This document shows, piece by piece, positions 33,879 to 41,514 of a stretch of DNA of 41,514 nt (positions are counted from its first letter, which is position 1; every line of letters begins with the position of its first letter). The stretch is from NCBI GenBank assembly GCA_903845115.1, contig CAIMWE010000091.1:1-41514 (forward strand). The letters are read 5' to 3'. A model generated the notes under the pieces. It made no database searches. It had not been told where the DNA came from and was given only the letters and a program-made list of their open reading frames with translations. Source of the stretch: an uncultured Acidobacteriota bacterium. GTDB lineage: Bacteria; Acidobacteriota; Thermoanaerobaculia; UBA5066. The translations under genes and the position numbers were made by a program.

Positions 33879-34642
33879 GCGAGACGAAATCGAACCGGCG
33901 GGAATTTCTCGCCACCGGGACCCAGCTCGTGCTCCTGACGGGGGCGGCGGCCGTGGCGTGGGAGCACGTGATGGCCGGGTCGCCGGAGAAGGCCCCGAAC
34001 TACAAGACGACCGAGCACTGGTGGGCGATGACCATCGACATCGAGAAGTGCATCGGATGCGGGAACTGCGTCCGGGCCTGCAAGACGGAGAACGACGTGA
34101 AGGAGGAGTTCTTCCGCACGTGGGTCGAGCGCTATCACGTCGAGGGGACGGAGATGGAGCGTCCCGAGGTCGACTCGCCGAACGGCGGGTTCGACGGCTT
34201 CCGGGAGAAGTACAAGGCGGGGGAGAACTCCAAGAACTTCTTCGTCCCCAAGCTCTGCAACCACTGCTCCCATTCGCCCTGCACGCAGGTCTGTCCGGTC
34301 GGGGCGACGTTCGAGAGCCCCGACGGGGTCGTCCTGGCCGACAAGACCTACTGCGTTGGCTGCCGCTACTGCGTCCAGGCGTGCCCGTACGGCTGCCGGT
34401 ACATCGACCCGCGGACCGAGACGGTCGACAAGTGCTCGCTCTGCTACCACCGGATCACGAAGGGGCTGACGACCGCTTGCTGCGAGACGTGCCCGACCGG
34501 GACCCGGAAGCTCGGCGACCTGAAGAACCCGGCGGACCCGATCCACGAGTTCCTCCAGTCCCACAAGGTGCAGGTCCTGAAGCCCCAGATGGCGACCGGC
34601 TCGAAGCTCTACTACAACGGGCTCGACGGATCGGTCCGGTAA
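33875..34642 (+). CDS. Tat-exported four-cluster ferredoxin (NrfC/PsrB-like)
   Basis: A 255-residue FeS protein. A twin-arginine signal (RREFL at 8-12, then a hydrophobic stretch) sends it to the periplasm. Four cysteine groups follow: CIGCGNCVRAC, CNHCSHSPCTQVC, CVGCRYCVQAC, and a fourth made of CSLC with CCETC. This is the pattern of NrfC, PsrB and HybA-type electron-transfer subunits with four [4Fe-4S] clusters. It should link the NrfD quinone site to the tetraheme cytochrome. Confidence 0.93.
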   Translation: MSETKSNRREFLATGTQLVLLTGAAAVAWEHVMAGSPEKAPNYKTTEHWWAMTIDIEKCIGCGNCVRACKTENDVKEEFFRTWVERYHVEGTEMERPEVDSPNGGFDGFREKYKAGENSKNFFVPKLCNHCSHSPCTQVCPVGATFESPDGVVLADKTYCVGCRYCVQACPYGCRYIDPRTETVDKCSLCYHRITKGLTTACCETCPTGTRKLGDLKNPADPIHEFLQSHKVQVLKPQMATGSKLYYNGLDGSVR

Positions 34643-34652
34643 GGAGGAGCAG

Positions 34653-35843
34653 ATGGAACACATTCTTGCCGGCGTCGAAGGCTTCATGTACCCGAACGAG
34701 GTGGAGCTTCAGTGGAGCATCCTCATCGTTCTCTACCCCTACCTGACCGGCCTGGTGGCGGGCGCCTTCATCCTCGCCTCGCTGGAGCGGGTCTTCAACG
34801 TGGAGGCGGTCAAGCCGACCTACCGCCTCGCCCTCCTCACCGCCCTCTCGTTCATGATCGTCGCCCCGCTCCCGCTCCAGCTGCACCTCGGGCACCCCGA
34901 GCGCTCCCTGGAGATGATGATGACGCCGCACCTTACGTCGGCGATGGCGATGTTCGGGTTCGTCTACCTCTGGTACCTGATGGTCGTCCTCGTCCTCGAG
35001 ATCTGGCTGGACTACCGGAAGGAGATCGTCCTGAAGGCCCGGAGCACCACCGGGGCGCTGCGGCTCGTCTACAAGGCGATGTCGCTCGGCGTCGACAACA
35101 TCTCGGAAGAGTCGCTCGCGATCGACCACAAGGTGGGGACGTTCCTGACGATCGTCGGCATCCCGTCCGCCTTCCTCCTCCACGGGTACGTCGGGTTCAT
35201 CTTCGGGTCGATCAAGGCGAACCCGTGGTGGTCGACGCCGCTCATGCCGATCGTCTTCCTCTTCTCGGCGATCGTCTCCGGGATCGCGACGGTCATGTTG
35301 ATCTACATGGCCATCACGGCGGTCCGGGGCGGGAAGATCGACATGCGGTGCGTGGACACGATCGCCCGCTACCTGATGTACGCCTTCATCGTCGACTTCT
35401 CGCTCGAGATGCTCGACCTGATCCACCGGATCTACGAGGCCGACGAGTCGTTCAAGAGCCTGGACTTCATGGTCCACACGCGCCTCTACACGTCGCAGGT
35501 CATCCTCCAGATCGTCATCGGGACCCTCATCCCGATCGGGCTCCTGGTGATGGCCCAGCTGGTCAAGCTGACCGACGGCGCCCGGAAGGGGCTCTACTCG
35601 CTCACGGGCGTCCTGACTCTCGTGGGGATCTTCTCGATGCGCTGGAACGTCGTCATCGGCGGCCAGCTCTTCTCCAAGAGCTTCCTCGGCTACACCACCT
35701 ACAAGATGGGCTTCGCGACGAAGGAAGGGCTGCTGCCCGCGATCATCCTGATGGTCCTGCCGTTCGTGATCCTGTGGGTCCTCGTGAAGCTCCTCCCGCC
35801 GTGGGAGGAGGAAGCGGCCGCCGGGCCGGGAGAAGGGATCTAG
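34653..35843 (+). CDS. NrfD/PsrC-type quinone-interacting membrane subunit
   Basis: A 396-residue integral membrane protein with about nine to ten helices. The N-terminal half has WSILIVLYPYLTGLVAGAFI and LQLHLGHPERSLEMM, typical of the NrfD/HybB family that oxidises or reduces quinones. The DFSLEMLDLIHRI segment and the Met-rich helix 7 region also fit. It is separated from the FeS gene by 10 bases and AAGGAGG precedes its ATG. With the two upstream genes it makes a cytochrome-FeS-NrfD module. No molybdopterin or other catalytic subunit is adjacent, so the electron acceptor or donor is unknown. Confidence 0.92.
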   Translation: MEHILAGVEGFMYPNEVELQWSILIVLYPYLTGLVAGAFILASLERVFNVEAVKPTYRLALLTALSFMIVAPLPLQLHLGHPERSLEMMMTPHLTSAMAMFGFVYLWYLMVVLVLEIWLDYRKEIVLKARSTTGALRLVYKAMSLGVDNISEESLAIDHKVGTFLTIVGIPSAFLLHGYVGFIFGSIKANPWWSTPLMPIVFLFSAIVSGIATVMLIYMAITAVRGGKIDMRCVDTIARYLMYAFIVDFSLEMLDLIHRIYEADESFKSLDFMVHTRLYTSQVILQIVIGTLIPIGLLVMAQLVKLTDGARKGLYSLTGVLTLVGIFSMRWNVVIGGQLFSKSFLGYTTYKMGFATKEGLLPAIILMVLPFVILWVLVKLLPPWEEEAAAGPGEGI

Positions 35844-35871
35844 CCCCTTACCGGGAGGAGCGGAGGCGGCG

Positions 35872-37650
35872 ATGGAAGAGAGACTCGCGGAGCTGGAAGC
35901 GAGGCTCGCTTCCCTCGCCGGCACCGTGCGGGCCCTCGAGGCGCGGCTGACGGCCCTCGACGGCCGCGCCGGGGCGGCGGTCTCCGACCTCCCCGCCGCG
36001 GCTGAGGCCGCGGCGAGCGCCGCGACGGCGACGGTCCTCCCTTCCGGCCAGGAGGTCATCGAGGGAGGGACCGCCCTCCTCCCGCTCGTCGGGCGGACGT
36101 TCCTGGTCCTGGGGGGCGGGTTCCTCTTCCGGGCCCTCACCGACGAGCGAATGCTCCCGCCGGCGGCGGGCGTCGTCCTGGGGCTCCTCTATGCCGTCGT
36201 CATCGGCGTCCTGGCCGACCGGGCGAAGGGCGCGGCCGCCCGGACGAGCGCCTCGTTCCACGGGCTGGCCGCCGCGATGATCGGCATGCCGCTCCTCTTC
36301 GAGGCGACCACCCGCTTCAAGGTCCTCTCCCCGATGGCAGCCTCGGCGCTCCTCGCGGCCTTCGCCGTCTTCCTGGTCGCGGTGGCGTGGAGGCGGGACG
36401 TCCAGTTCGTGGCGTGGGTCGCCGCCGCGGGCTCCGTGGCGACCGCCCTCGCCCTCCTCCTGGCGACCCACGCCGTGGCGACCGTCTCGGTCCTCCTCCT
36501 CGCGCTCGGGACCGGTTCGCTCTGGCTCACGTACGGCCGGCGCTGGCACGCCCTGCGGTGGCCCTTCGCCCTCGCCGTGGACGTCTCCGTCTTTCTGATG
36601 ACCCAGGTCGCGGCGAACCCGGGAGGCCTCCCCGAGGGCTACACCGACCTCTCGATCCCCGCTGTCCTCGCGATCGCGCTGGCGCTGCCGGTCCTCTACC
36701 TCGGCAGCTTCTCGATCCGTACGCTGACCCAGCAGCGGGGCGTGAACGCCTTCGAGGTGGTCCAGACCGTGATCGCGCTCGTCGCCGGCTTCGGCGGGGC
36801 CGTCCGCGTCGAGCGGGCGGCCGGATGGGGCTCGACCTGGCTCGGGATCGCGGCGCTCGCCGTCGCCGCGGCCTGCTACTTCGTCGCCTTCGAGTTCGTG
36901 GAGCGGCGCCTGGAGTTCCGGAACAACTTCCTCTTCTTCTCGTCGCTGGCGGTCGTCCTCACGCTCGCCTCGAGCCTCCTCGTCTTCGGCGTGAACGGCC
37001 TGGTCCTCTTCTGGTGCGGCATGGCCGTCGTCGCGGCGATCCTCGGCTTCCGCCTGGGCCGGCTGGCCCTCGCGTGGCACGCCGCCGCGTACGTCCTGGC
37101 GTCCGGCCTCGCGGGCGGGCTCTTCGGCGCGGCGTTACAGTCCTTCCTGGGCGGGGCGGACCGGGCGTTCTCGGCCCCGGGCCGGGACCTGCTCGTGGTG
37201 GTGGCGGCGGCCGTCGCCTCTTACACCGCTCTCTCCGTCGAGGAGGCGCGCCGGAAGGGAGAGCGTCGGACGGTCGACCGGATCCCGATCGCGATCCTCG
37301 GCGTGGTGGCGGTCCTCGGGATCGGGGCCGGGATCGTCGACCTGGTCCTGCTGGCCTTCGGCGGCCCGGCGGCGGCGGGCGCCGCGAAGCTGGCGGTCGT
37401 CCGGACGGCGGTCCTCGCCGTCGCCGCGATCGGGCTCGCCTGGACCCGCCGGCGGATGGAGTTCTTCACCGACGTGTCGTGGCTCGCCTACCCGCTCCTC
37501 GTCGCCGGGGGGATGAAGCTCCTCCTGGAGGACCTGAGGGTCGGGGGACCCGCGGCGCTGGTGGTGGCGTTCGGCTTCTTCGGGGCGGCGCTGATCCTCG
37601 TGCCGAGGCTCCAGCGAGCGGCCGAGGCGCCGGCGCCCCCCGCCCCGTAA
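35872..37650 (+). CDS. DUF2339 polytopic membrane protein
   Basis: A 592-residue protein. A coiled-coil-like N-terminus (ERLAELEARLASLAGTVRAL) is followed by roughly 15 hydrophobic segments, typical of DUF2339 proteins. No catalytic motif is visible. The function of this family is unknown. GGGAGGAGCGGAGG precedes the ATG. It follows the NrfD gene on the same strand after 28 bases and could be co-transcribed, but a link to respiration is only suggested by position. Confidence 0.8.
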   Translation: MEERLAELEARLASLAGTVRALEARLTALDGRAGAAVSDLPAAAEAAASAATATVLPSGQEVIEGGTALLPLVGRTFLVLGGGFLFRALTDERMLPPAAGVVLGLLYAVVIGVLADRAKGAAARTSASFHGLAAAMIGMPLLFEATTRFKVLSPMAASALLAAFAVFLVAVAWRRDVQFVAWVAAAGSVATALALLLATHAVATVSVLLLALGTGSLWLTYGRRWHALRWPFALAVDVSVFLMTQVAANPGGLPEGYTDLSIPAVLAIALALPVLYLGSFSIRTLTQQRGVNAFEVVQTVIALVAGFGGAVRVERAAGWGSTWLGIAALAVAAACYFVAFEFVERRLEFRNNFLFFSSLAVVLTLASSLLVFGVNGLVLFWCGMAVVAAILGFRLGRLALAWHAAAYVLASGLAGGLFGAALQSFLGGADRAFSAPGRDLLVVVAAAVASYTALSVEEARRKGERRTVDRIPIAILGVVAVLGIGAGIVDLVLLAFGGPAAAGAAKLAVVRTAVLAVAAIGLAWTRRRMEFFTDVSWLAYPLLVAGGMKLLLEDLRVGGPAALVVAFGFFGAALILVPRLQRAAEAPAPPAP

Positions 37651-37662
37651 GATCCTGGCCCC

Positions 37663-39162
37663 GTGCGTTTCCCACTCCTGACCGGGGCTCTGGTCCTGGC
37701 CGCGGCTTCCGCGGCGGCGGCGCCTCCGCCCGCCGAGCTCCGCTGGGGGGCCGATGCCGAAGGGGGGGCCCCGTTCGTCGAGGCCGACCCGGCGGACCCG
37801 TCGGCGGTCCGCGGGTTCGACGTGGAGATCGCCGGCGAGGTGGCCGTCCGGCTCGGGCGCGTTCCGCGCTTCGTCCAGGTGGCCTTCACCTCGATCGACG
37901 CGTCCGTGTCGCGGGGCGACTTCGACCTCGGACTCGGCGGCGTCGAGGAGGTCCCGGCCCGGAAGGCGGCCTTCGCCGTCACCCTGCCGTACTACGAGTT
38001 CCGGGAGGTGCTGGCCGTCCGCGGCCCGGACCGGGAGAGGTTCGGGTCTCTCTCCGCCCTCCGGGGCCGCCGGGTCGGCACCCTCGCCGGGACGATCGCG
38101 TGGGAGATCCTCTCTGCCTCGGGCGCGCGAGACGGCGTCCTGCCGGTCTCCTACGACGACGACGTCCACCCGTACGAGGACCTCGCGAACGGAAGGCTGG
38201 ACGCCGTCCTCCTCGACCACGTCATCGCGGCCCGGGCCCTGGGCCGGGTGCCGGGGCTCGCGATCTCCGCTCCCTCCGTCGCCGTCGGCCACTACGTCGG
38301 TGTCCTCGCGCCGTCGCGCGCCGCGCTTCGGGACCAGGTGGACGGCGCCCTCCGGTCGATGATGGCCGACGGCACGCTGGAGCGGATCTTCCGCAAGTGG
38401 CGCGTCTGGGACGACGGGCAGCGACTCCACTTCGAGGAGGTCCTCGCGGGTGCGGCGGCGGGGAAGCGGGAGGCGCCAGGGGAGCCAGGGGCGCCAGGGT
38501 CCCGCCGCGATCCCGCCTCCGCCCAGGTGGTCCGTTACCTCCCGTCCTTCCTCGGCGCGGCCGCGGTGACCCTCGTCCTGTCGTGCCTGTCGATGGTCCT
38601 GGCGGTCACGGTCGGCGGGGCGGTGGCGGCGGGGCGGATCTACGGCGGTGCTTGGCTCCGGGGCGCGCTGACGGCGTGGGTGGAGGTGACGCGGGGCACG
38701 CCGGTCCTCCTCCAGCTCTTCGTCCTCTACTACGGGCTCGCCTCCGTGGTGCGGCTCGACGCCTTCGTCGCCGCGCTGCTCGGGCTCGGCCTGAACTACG
38801 CCGCGTACGAGAGCGAGATCTGGCGGGGCGCGCTGGAGGGCGTCTCGCCGGGGCAGCTCGAGTCGGCGCGGGCGCTCGGGCTCACCGAGGGGCAGGTCCT
38901 CCGGTTCGTGAGGGGGCCGCAGGCGCTCCGCGCAGCCCTCGCGCCGATGACGAACGACTTCGTGGCCCTGCTGAAGGACTCGTCCCTCGTCTCGGTGATC
39001 ACCGTCGTGGAGCTGACGAAGCAGACGGCGATCTTCGCGTCGAACGTCGGGAGCTGGGTGGTGCCCGGGCTCCTGTCGGCCGCGATGTACCTCGCGATGT
39101 CGCTGCCGCTCGCCCGGCTCGCGCGGAGGCTCGAGGGCCGCTGGGCGCGGAGGAGCGGGTGA
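37663..39162 (+). CDS. ABC importer: binding protein fused to permease (amino-acid type)
   Basis: A 499-residue fusion. A signal peptide (ALVLAAASAAAA) precedes a periplasmic-binding domain of the family 3 type (about 25-265: VRGFDVEIAGEVAVRLGR, FDLGLGGVEE, LRGRRVGTLAGT and FRKWRVWDDG near its end). An ABC permease domain (about 290-495) follows: helices VTLVLSCLSMVLAVTVGGAV and AWVEVTRGTPVLLQLF, plus an EAA-like loop (SARALGLTEGQVLRF) that docks the ATPase. It should import a polar amino acid or similar ligand. Fusions of binding protein and permease are known in this family. GTG 37663 is used. The ATPase gene overlaps its stop by GTGA. Confidence 0.92.
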   Translation: MRFPLLTGALVLAAASAAAAPPPAELRWGADAEGGAPFVEADPADPSAVRGFDVEIAGEVAVRLGRVPRFVQVAFTSIDASVSRGDFDLGLGGVEEVPARKAAFAVTLPYYEFREVLAVRGPDRERFGSLSALRGRRVGTLAGTIAWEILSASGARDGVLPVSYDDDVHPYEDLANGRLDAVLLDHVIAARALGRVPGLAISAPSVAVGHYVGVLAPSRAALRDQVDGALRSMMADGTLERIFRKWRVWDDGQRLHFEEVLAGAAAGKREAPGEPGAPGSRRDPASAQVVRYLPSFLGAAAVTLVLSCLSMVLAVTVGGAVAAGRIYGGAWLRGALTAWVEVTRGTPVLLQLFVLYYGLASVVRLDAFVAALLGLGLNYAAYESEIWRGALEGVSPGQLESARALGLTEGQVLRFVRGPQALRAALAPMTNDFVALLKDSSLVSVITVVELTKQTAIFASNVGSWVVPGLLSAAMYLAMSLPLARLARRLEGRWARRSG

Positions 39163-39845
39163 ACCCGGTTCTGGCGGTCGACCGCCTCGTCCTCCGCCGG
39201 GGAGAGCGGACGGTGCTCGGCGGGGTCGGGCTCTCGCTCGAGCGAGGGGAGTTCCTCGGGCTGCTCGGGAAGTCGGGGAGCGGCAAGACCACCCTGCTCC
39301 GGGCGATCGCCGGGCTCGTCGCCTTCGACGGCGGGACGATCGACGTGGACGGCGTCCCGCTCCGGCCGGGCCCGGTCCCGTCGGGCGCCTCCGCCCGGGG
39401 GCTGAGACGGAAAGTGGGCCTGGTCTTCCAGAGCGCGAACCTGTTCGACCACCTGGACGCGGCGGCGAACGTGACGCTCGCCCCGGTCCACGTCCTGGGC
39501 CTGTCGGTTCCGGAGGCGGAGAGGCGAGCCCGGACGCTCCTCGAGCTCCTCGGAGTCGGGGACCGCGCGGGGGCCTTCCCGGCGGAGCTCTCCGGAGGCG
39601 AGGCCCAGCGGGTCGCGATCGCACGGGCGCTCGCGTTGGAGCCCCCGATCCTGCTGATGGACGAGCCGACGGCCTCTCTCGACCCGGGACGCCGCCAGGA
39701 GCTGGGCGGTCTCCTCCGGGAGCTGAACCGGCGCGGCACGACCCTCCTCGTCGTCACCCACGACCTCGACTTCGCGAGCTCCTTCGCGGCGCGCACCGTC
39801 TCGCTCTCCGACGGCGGTCTCGCCCGGGAGAGCGAGACCGTCTGA
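39159..39845 (+). CDS. Amino-acid-type ABC importer ATP-binding protein
   Basis: A 228-residue ATPase: Walker A LLGKSGSGKTTLL, Q-loop VGLVFQSANLF, signature LSGGEAQRVAIARAL, Walker B ILLMDEPTASLDP and switch His in LVVTHDLDF. The Q-loop and signature are typical of GlnQ-type importers. It begins at GTG 39159 within the stop of the permease gene and is clearly the partner of that fusion protein. It is shorter than exporter ATPases and has no accessory domain. Confidence 0.94.
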   Translation: MNPVLAVDRLVLRRGERTVLGGVGLSLERGEFLGLLGKSGSGKTTLLRAIAGLVAFDGGTIDVDGVPLRPGPVPSGASARGLRRKVGLVFQSANLFDHLDAAANVTLAPVHVLGLSVPEAERRARTLLELLGVGDRAGAFPAELSGGEAQRVAIARALALEPPILLMDEPTASLDPGRRQELGGLLRELNRRGTTLLVVTHDLDFASSFAARTVSLSDGGLARESETV

Positions 39846-39950
39846 GCGGGCGGTGGCGGGGGAGATCGAGGGCGCCGTCCGGCGCCACGGCGCCGTTCCC
39901 GGCGAGGCGGGCCGTGGCGAAGTCGATCGAGATTCGAGGCGGAATAGAGG

Positions 39951-39956
39951 TAGATT
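39951..39956 (+). promoter_or_regulatory. Putative -10 element (TAGATT) of the aminotransferase gene
   Basis: GGTAGATTCGAG lies 17 bases before ATG 39973, with AGAGGTGA between them as ribosome binding site. The gap after the ABC genes also holds several GGCGCC palindromes (39870-39895), of unknown meaning. Confidence 0.35.
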
Positions 39957-39972
39957 CGAGCCAGAGGTGAAG

Positions 39973-40761
39973 ATGCACGAGATCGCGCCGGTCCCAGCGG
40001 ACTCTCCCGTCGTCGAGCGGGGCGTCGGATTCTTCGAGACCGTCCTCTGCCTCGGGCGCCGGGCCGTCCTGTGGGAAGGCCACCTCGCCAGGCTCTTCGG
40101 CTCGGTGGCGGAATTCGACTTCCCCCTCCCGGACCGCGCCCTCGTCGAGCGCGAGGCCGCCGGGAGGCTGGACGCGAGCCCCGCTGCCGCCGGAGAGGAA
40201 CGGAGCCTCCGCGTCTCGTGGATCGCGGTTGCGGCCGACCTCGAGTCGCCGGCCTCGTGGCGGCTGGACGTCGTCCTCCGCGCGATTCCCGACGCGACGC
40301 TTCGCCGCCGGGCGGGCGCGAGCGCGATCACCCTCCCGGCGACGTTCCGGAGGGACTCGGCGACCGTCAAGTCGACCAGCTACTTTGCGGCGGTGGTGGG
40401 GCTGCGCCACGCCAGGCGCGCCGGCGGGGACGAGGGGCTCTTCCGGGAGCTGGACGGCAGCTATCTCGAGGGGACGTCGACGGCGCTCGTCTGCTGGAAC
40501 GACGGCAACCCGGTCTTCTCGGCCGGCCCGATCCTCCCGAGCGTCACCCGGACCGCCTTCCTGGGCGCCCGGACCGACCGGAGGGCGCTGACCCGGAGCC
40601 TGGTCCGGGGCGGCTCGCTCCTCCTCGGCTCGCTCACGATCGCCACCCCGATCGTCCGCCTGGACGGCGAGGAGTGCCGCGTCCCGGAGGGGCTGGCGAA
40701 GGCGGCCACGGAGTTCAACGCGCGCCTCGGCTCCGACCCGGCGCTCGGCACGAACCTGTAG
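39973..40761 (+). CDS. Class IV PLP aminotransferase (BCAT/ADC-lyase-like)
   Basis: A 262-residue fold-type IV PLP enzyme: VGFFETVLCLGRRAVLWEGHLARL near the start, catalytic Lys in VKSTSYFAAVVGLRHA, and LDGSYLEGTSTALV, which binds the cofactor phosphate and carries the family Glu. Branched-chain aminotransferases, D-amino-acid aminotransferases and aminodeoxychorismate lyases share this fold, so the reaction is unresolved. ATG 39973 is chosen over 39853 because AGAGGTGA precedes it and the extra N-terminus is not family-like. Confidence 0.85.
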   Translation: MHEIAPVPADSPVVERGVGFFETVLCLGRRAVLWEGHLARLFGSVAEFDFPLPDRALVEREAAGRLDASPAAAGEERSLRVSWIAVAADLESPASWRLDVVLRAIPDATLRRRAGASAITLPATFRRDSATVKSTSYFAAVVGLRHARRAGGDEGLFRELDGSYLEGTSTALVCWNDGNPVFSAGPILPSVTRTAFLGARTDRRALTRSLVRGGSLLLGSLTIATPIVRLDGEECRVPEGLAKAATEFNARLGSDPALGTNL

Positions 40762-40764
40762 GGG

Positions 40765-40796
40765 CAAGCGGAGGGGGGGTCAAGCGGAGGGGGGGT
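40765..40796. repeat. Two tandem 16-bp units beside the Y1 element
   Basis: CAAGCGGAGGGGGGGT occurs at 40765-40780 and again at 40781-40796, directly against the left inverted repeat. It may be a small duplication from insertion or slippage at the element edge. Confidence 0.7.
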
Positions 40797-41146
40797 CAGG
40801 TCTCTACTCTGTGATTTTCGAAGGGCTCGGGCGGAAGCGCTTGCGGACCGCCTCGGCTTTCCGGGCGAAATCACGATCCTCTCGCTGAAGCGTCTCGCCG
40901 CATCGGCGTCCACGAACTCCCGGTAGCGCCGCCCCGGGCCGGCCAGCACCGGGTTCAGCGCCACGTACCGGATCAGGATCCCACCTTCCCCAGCAGCGCA
41001 AGAAACCGTCCCCGGTCCTCGTCGTCCACGAAGATCGAGTGGGGCTCGTTCCCGCGGGAGGTGAGGTGCCGATTGGCGCCCGGAATCTCAGGCCTGAGGG
41101 GTCGGCTCACTCGGTAGCAATATCACAGTGTTGAGACCTGACCCCC
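40791..41146. mobile_element. Degenerate REP-associated element with 28-bp inverted ends
   Basis: The ends at 40791-40818 and 41119-41146 are inverted copies, 25 of 28 bases matching, with core GGGGGTCAGGTCTC and then CTGTGAT. They enclose a dead Y1 (REP-associated tyrosine) transposase. The core is shared with the tandem repeat at 196-307. Elements like this are mobilised by TnpA_REP-type enzymes acting on palindromic ends; a functional copy may exist elsewhere. Target-site duplications are not apparent. Confidence 0.65.
40804..41110 (-). pseudogene. Remnant of a REP-associated Y1 transposase
   Basis: The minus frame from GTG 41110 reads SRPLRPEIPGA then HLTSRGNEPHSIFVDDEDR and LALLGKVGS before a TGA at 40973. 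This matches the N-terminus of Transposase_17 / TnpA_REP proteins (usually HVTSRGN..). A second frame just after it carries ALNPVLAG, from the later ALNPVRAG region. About 70-80 codons with the catalytic HUH and Tyr are missing. The last frame ends at a TAG inside the left inverted repeat. Clearly non-functional. Confidence 0.75.
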
Positions 41147-41154
41147 GTTTCCTC

Positions 41155-41496
41155 CTACGGGTTGAGGGGATTCCGCCAGCGGAGACCGGGGAACCGGGCG
41201 AAATCTCCATCGGCGGAGCAGAGCAAGAGGCCATGCTCGATGGCCAGTGCCGCCAGGTGGGCATCGGGGACGAGGTTCGCGTGAACGCCGGTGGCCGCGA
41301 GAAGGGTTCCCAGAATGCCCGCGTGCCGGACGGTCGCCTCGGGAATCCACACGGCCTCGGCGTCGAGCCATGCGCCGACCTGGCGCCTCGCCCCGGCGAT
41401 GGACTCGGGTTGCTGGAACACCCGCGGGTTCGTGACGAGGCGCATGAAGGCGATGAGGCTCGGCCACGGAATGCCAACCGGCGTCCCCTGGCTCAG
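41155..41496 (-). pseudogene. VapC-like PIN domain, 5' end lost or broken
   Basis: The frame runs from CTG 41496 (LSQGTPVGIPWPSLIAFMRLVTNPRVF) to the end with PDAHLAALAIEHGLLLCSADGDFARFPGLRW, the C-terminal half of a type II toxin ribonuclease of the PIN family. An ATG at 41445 gives 96 residues. A TAG at 41497 cuts off the N-terminal part, which would hold the first catalytic Asp, so the gene is probably inactive unless a frameshift rejoins sequence to the right of the window. No VapB antitoxin is visible within the window. Confidence 0.6.
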
Positions 41497-41514
41497 CTAG
41501 CGCGATGGGGGCCA

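Noticed and set aside
36387-39158. Plus-strand frame preceding the ABC ATPase
   Set aside because: It overlaps the DUF2339 and binding-protein/permease genes in another frame; only the part from GTG 39159 is real.

Overview
The window is about 41.5 kb of very GC-rich bacterial chromosome with tightly packed genes. Several features suggest an Acidobacteriota-like organism, perhaps near Thermoanaerobaculia: a TonB receptor with an N-terminal carboxypeptidase-regulatory domain, two receptor Ser/Thr kinases carrying TPR or beta-propeller output domains, a DUF4388 protein, a GldA/F/G-like ABC system with a DUF4340 partner, and many four-base start/stop overlaps. This placement is inference from gene content; there is no rRNA or other phylogenetic marker here.

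Layout. 1-945 is decayed accessory DNA: a remnant of a DISARM DrmD-like SNF2 helicase cut by a tandem repeat with a GGTCAGGTCTTG core. 982-6529 (minus) holds two exported proteins of unknown function, an exported proteasome-like Ntn hydrolase with an intact Thr/Asp/Lys triad, and a large TonB-dependent receptor. 6731-12160 (plus) holds two paralogous membrane Ser/Thr kinases with matching upstream regions but different C-terminal output domains. 12202-16023 (minus) holds a DUF4388 protein and a CCA-adding-type nucleotidyltransferase. 16047-19730 (plus) is gatC-gatA followed by an exported N-acetylmuramoyl-L-alanine amidase. 19844-24458 (plus) is a GldA/GldF/GldG-like ABC operon ending in a DUF4340 protein.

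24617-26301 (minus) is an accessory pair: a small protein translationally coupled to an ImmA/IrrE-like protein whose HExxH motif is degenerate. A pentapeptide-repeat protein (minus) and a Ycf46-like AAA ATPase (plus) then diverge from about 28.2 kb. A cytochrome c lipoprotein (minus) and a small ferredoxin (plus) diverge at 30.1 kb. lipA, lipB, queE and queC form one minus-strand operon (30385-33288) in which every junction overlaps by four bases. 33387-35843 (plus) encodes a tetraheme cytochrome, a Tat-exported four-cluster ferredoxin and an NrfD-type quinone-interacting membrane subunit, with no catalytic reductase beside them; a DUF2339 membrane protein follows. 37663-39845 is a polar amino-acid-type ABC importer with the binding protein fused to the permease, followed by a class IV aminotransferase. 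The right edge holds a dead REP-associated (Y1) transposase between 28-bp inverted repeats and a broken VapC-like PIN gene.

Two threads cross the window. The GGTCAGGTCT repeat family appears at both ends, each time next to dead accessory genes. A TAnnnT hexamer sits just upstream of many starts, often so close that the transcript would be leaderless or nearly so. The strongest novelty candidates are the exported proteasome-like protease, the ImmA-like pair, the cytochrome/FeS/NrfD module without a catalytic subunit, and the inverted-repeat element around the dead Y1 transposase.
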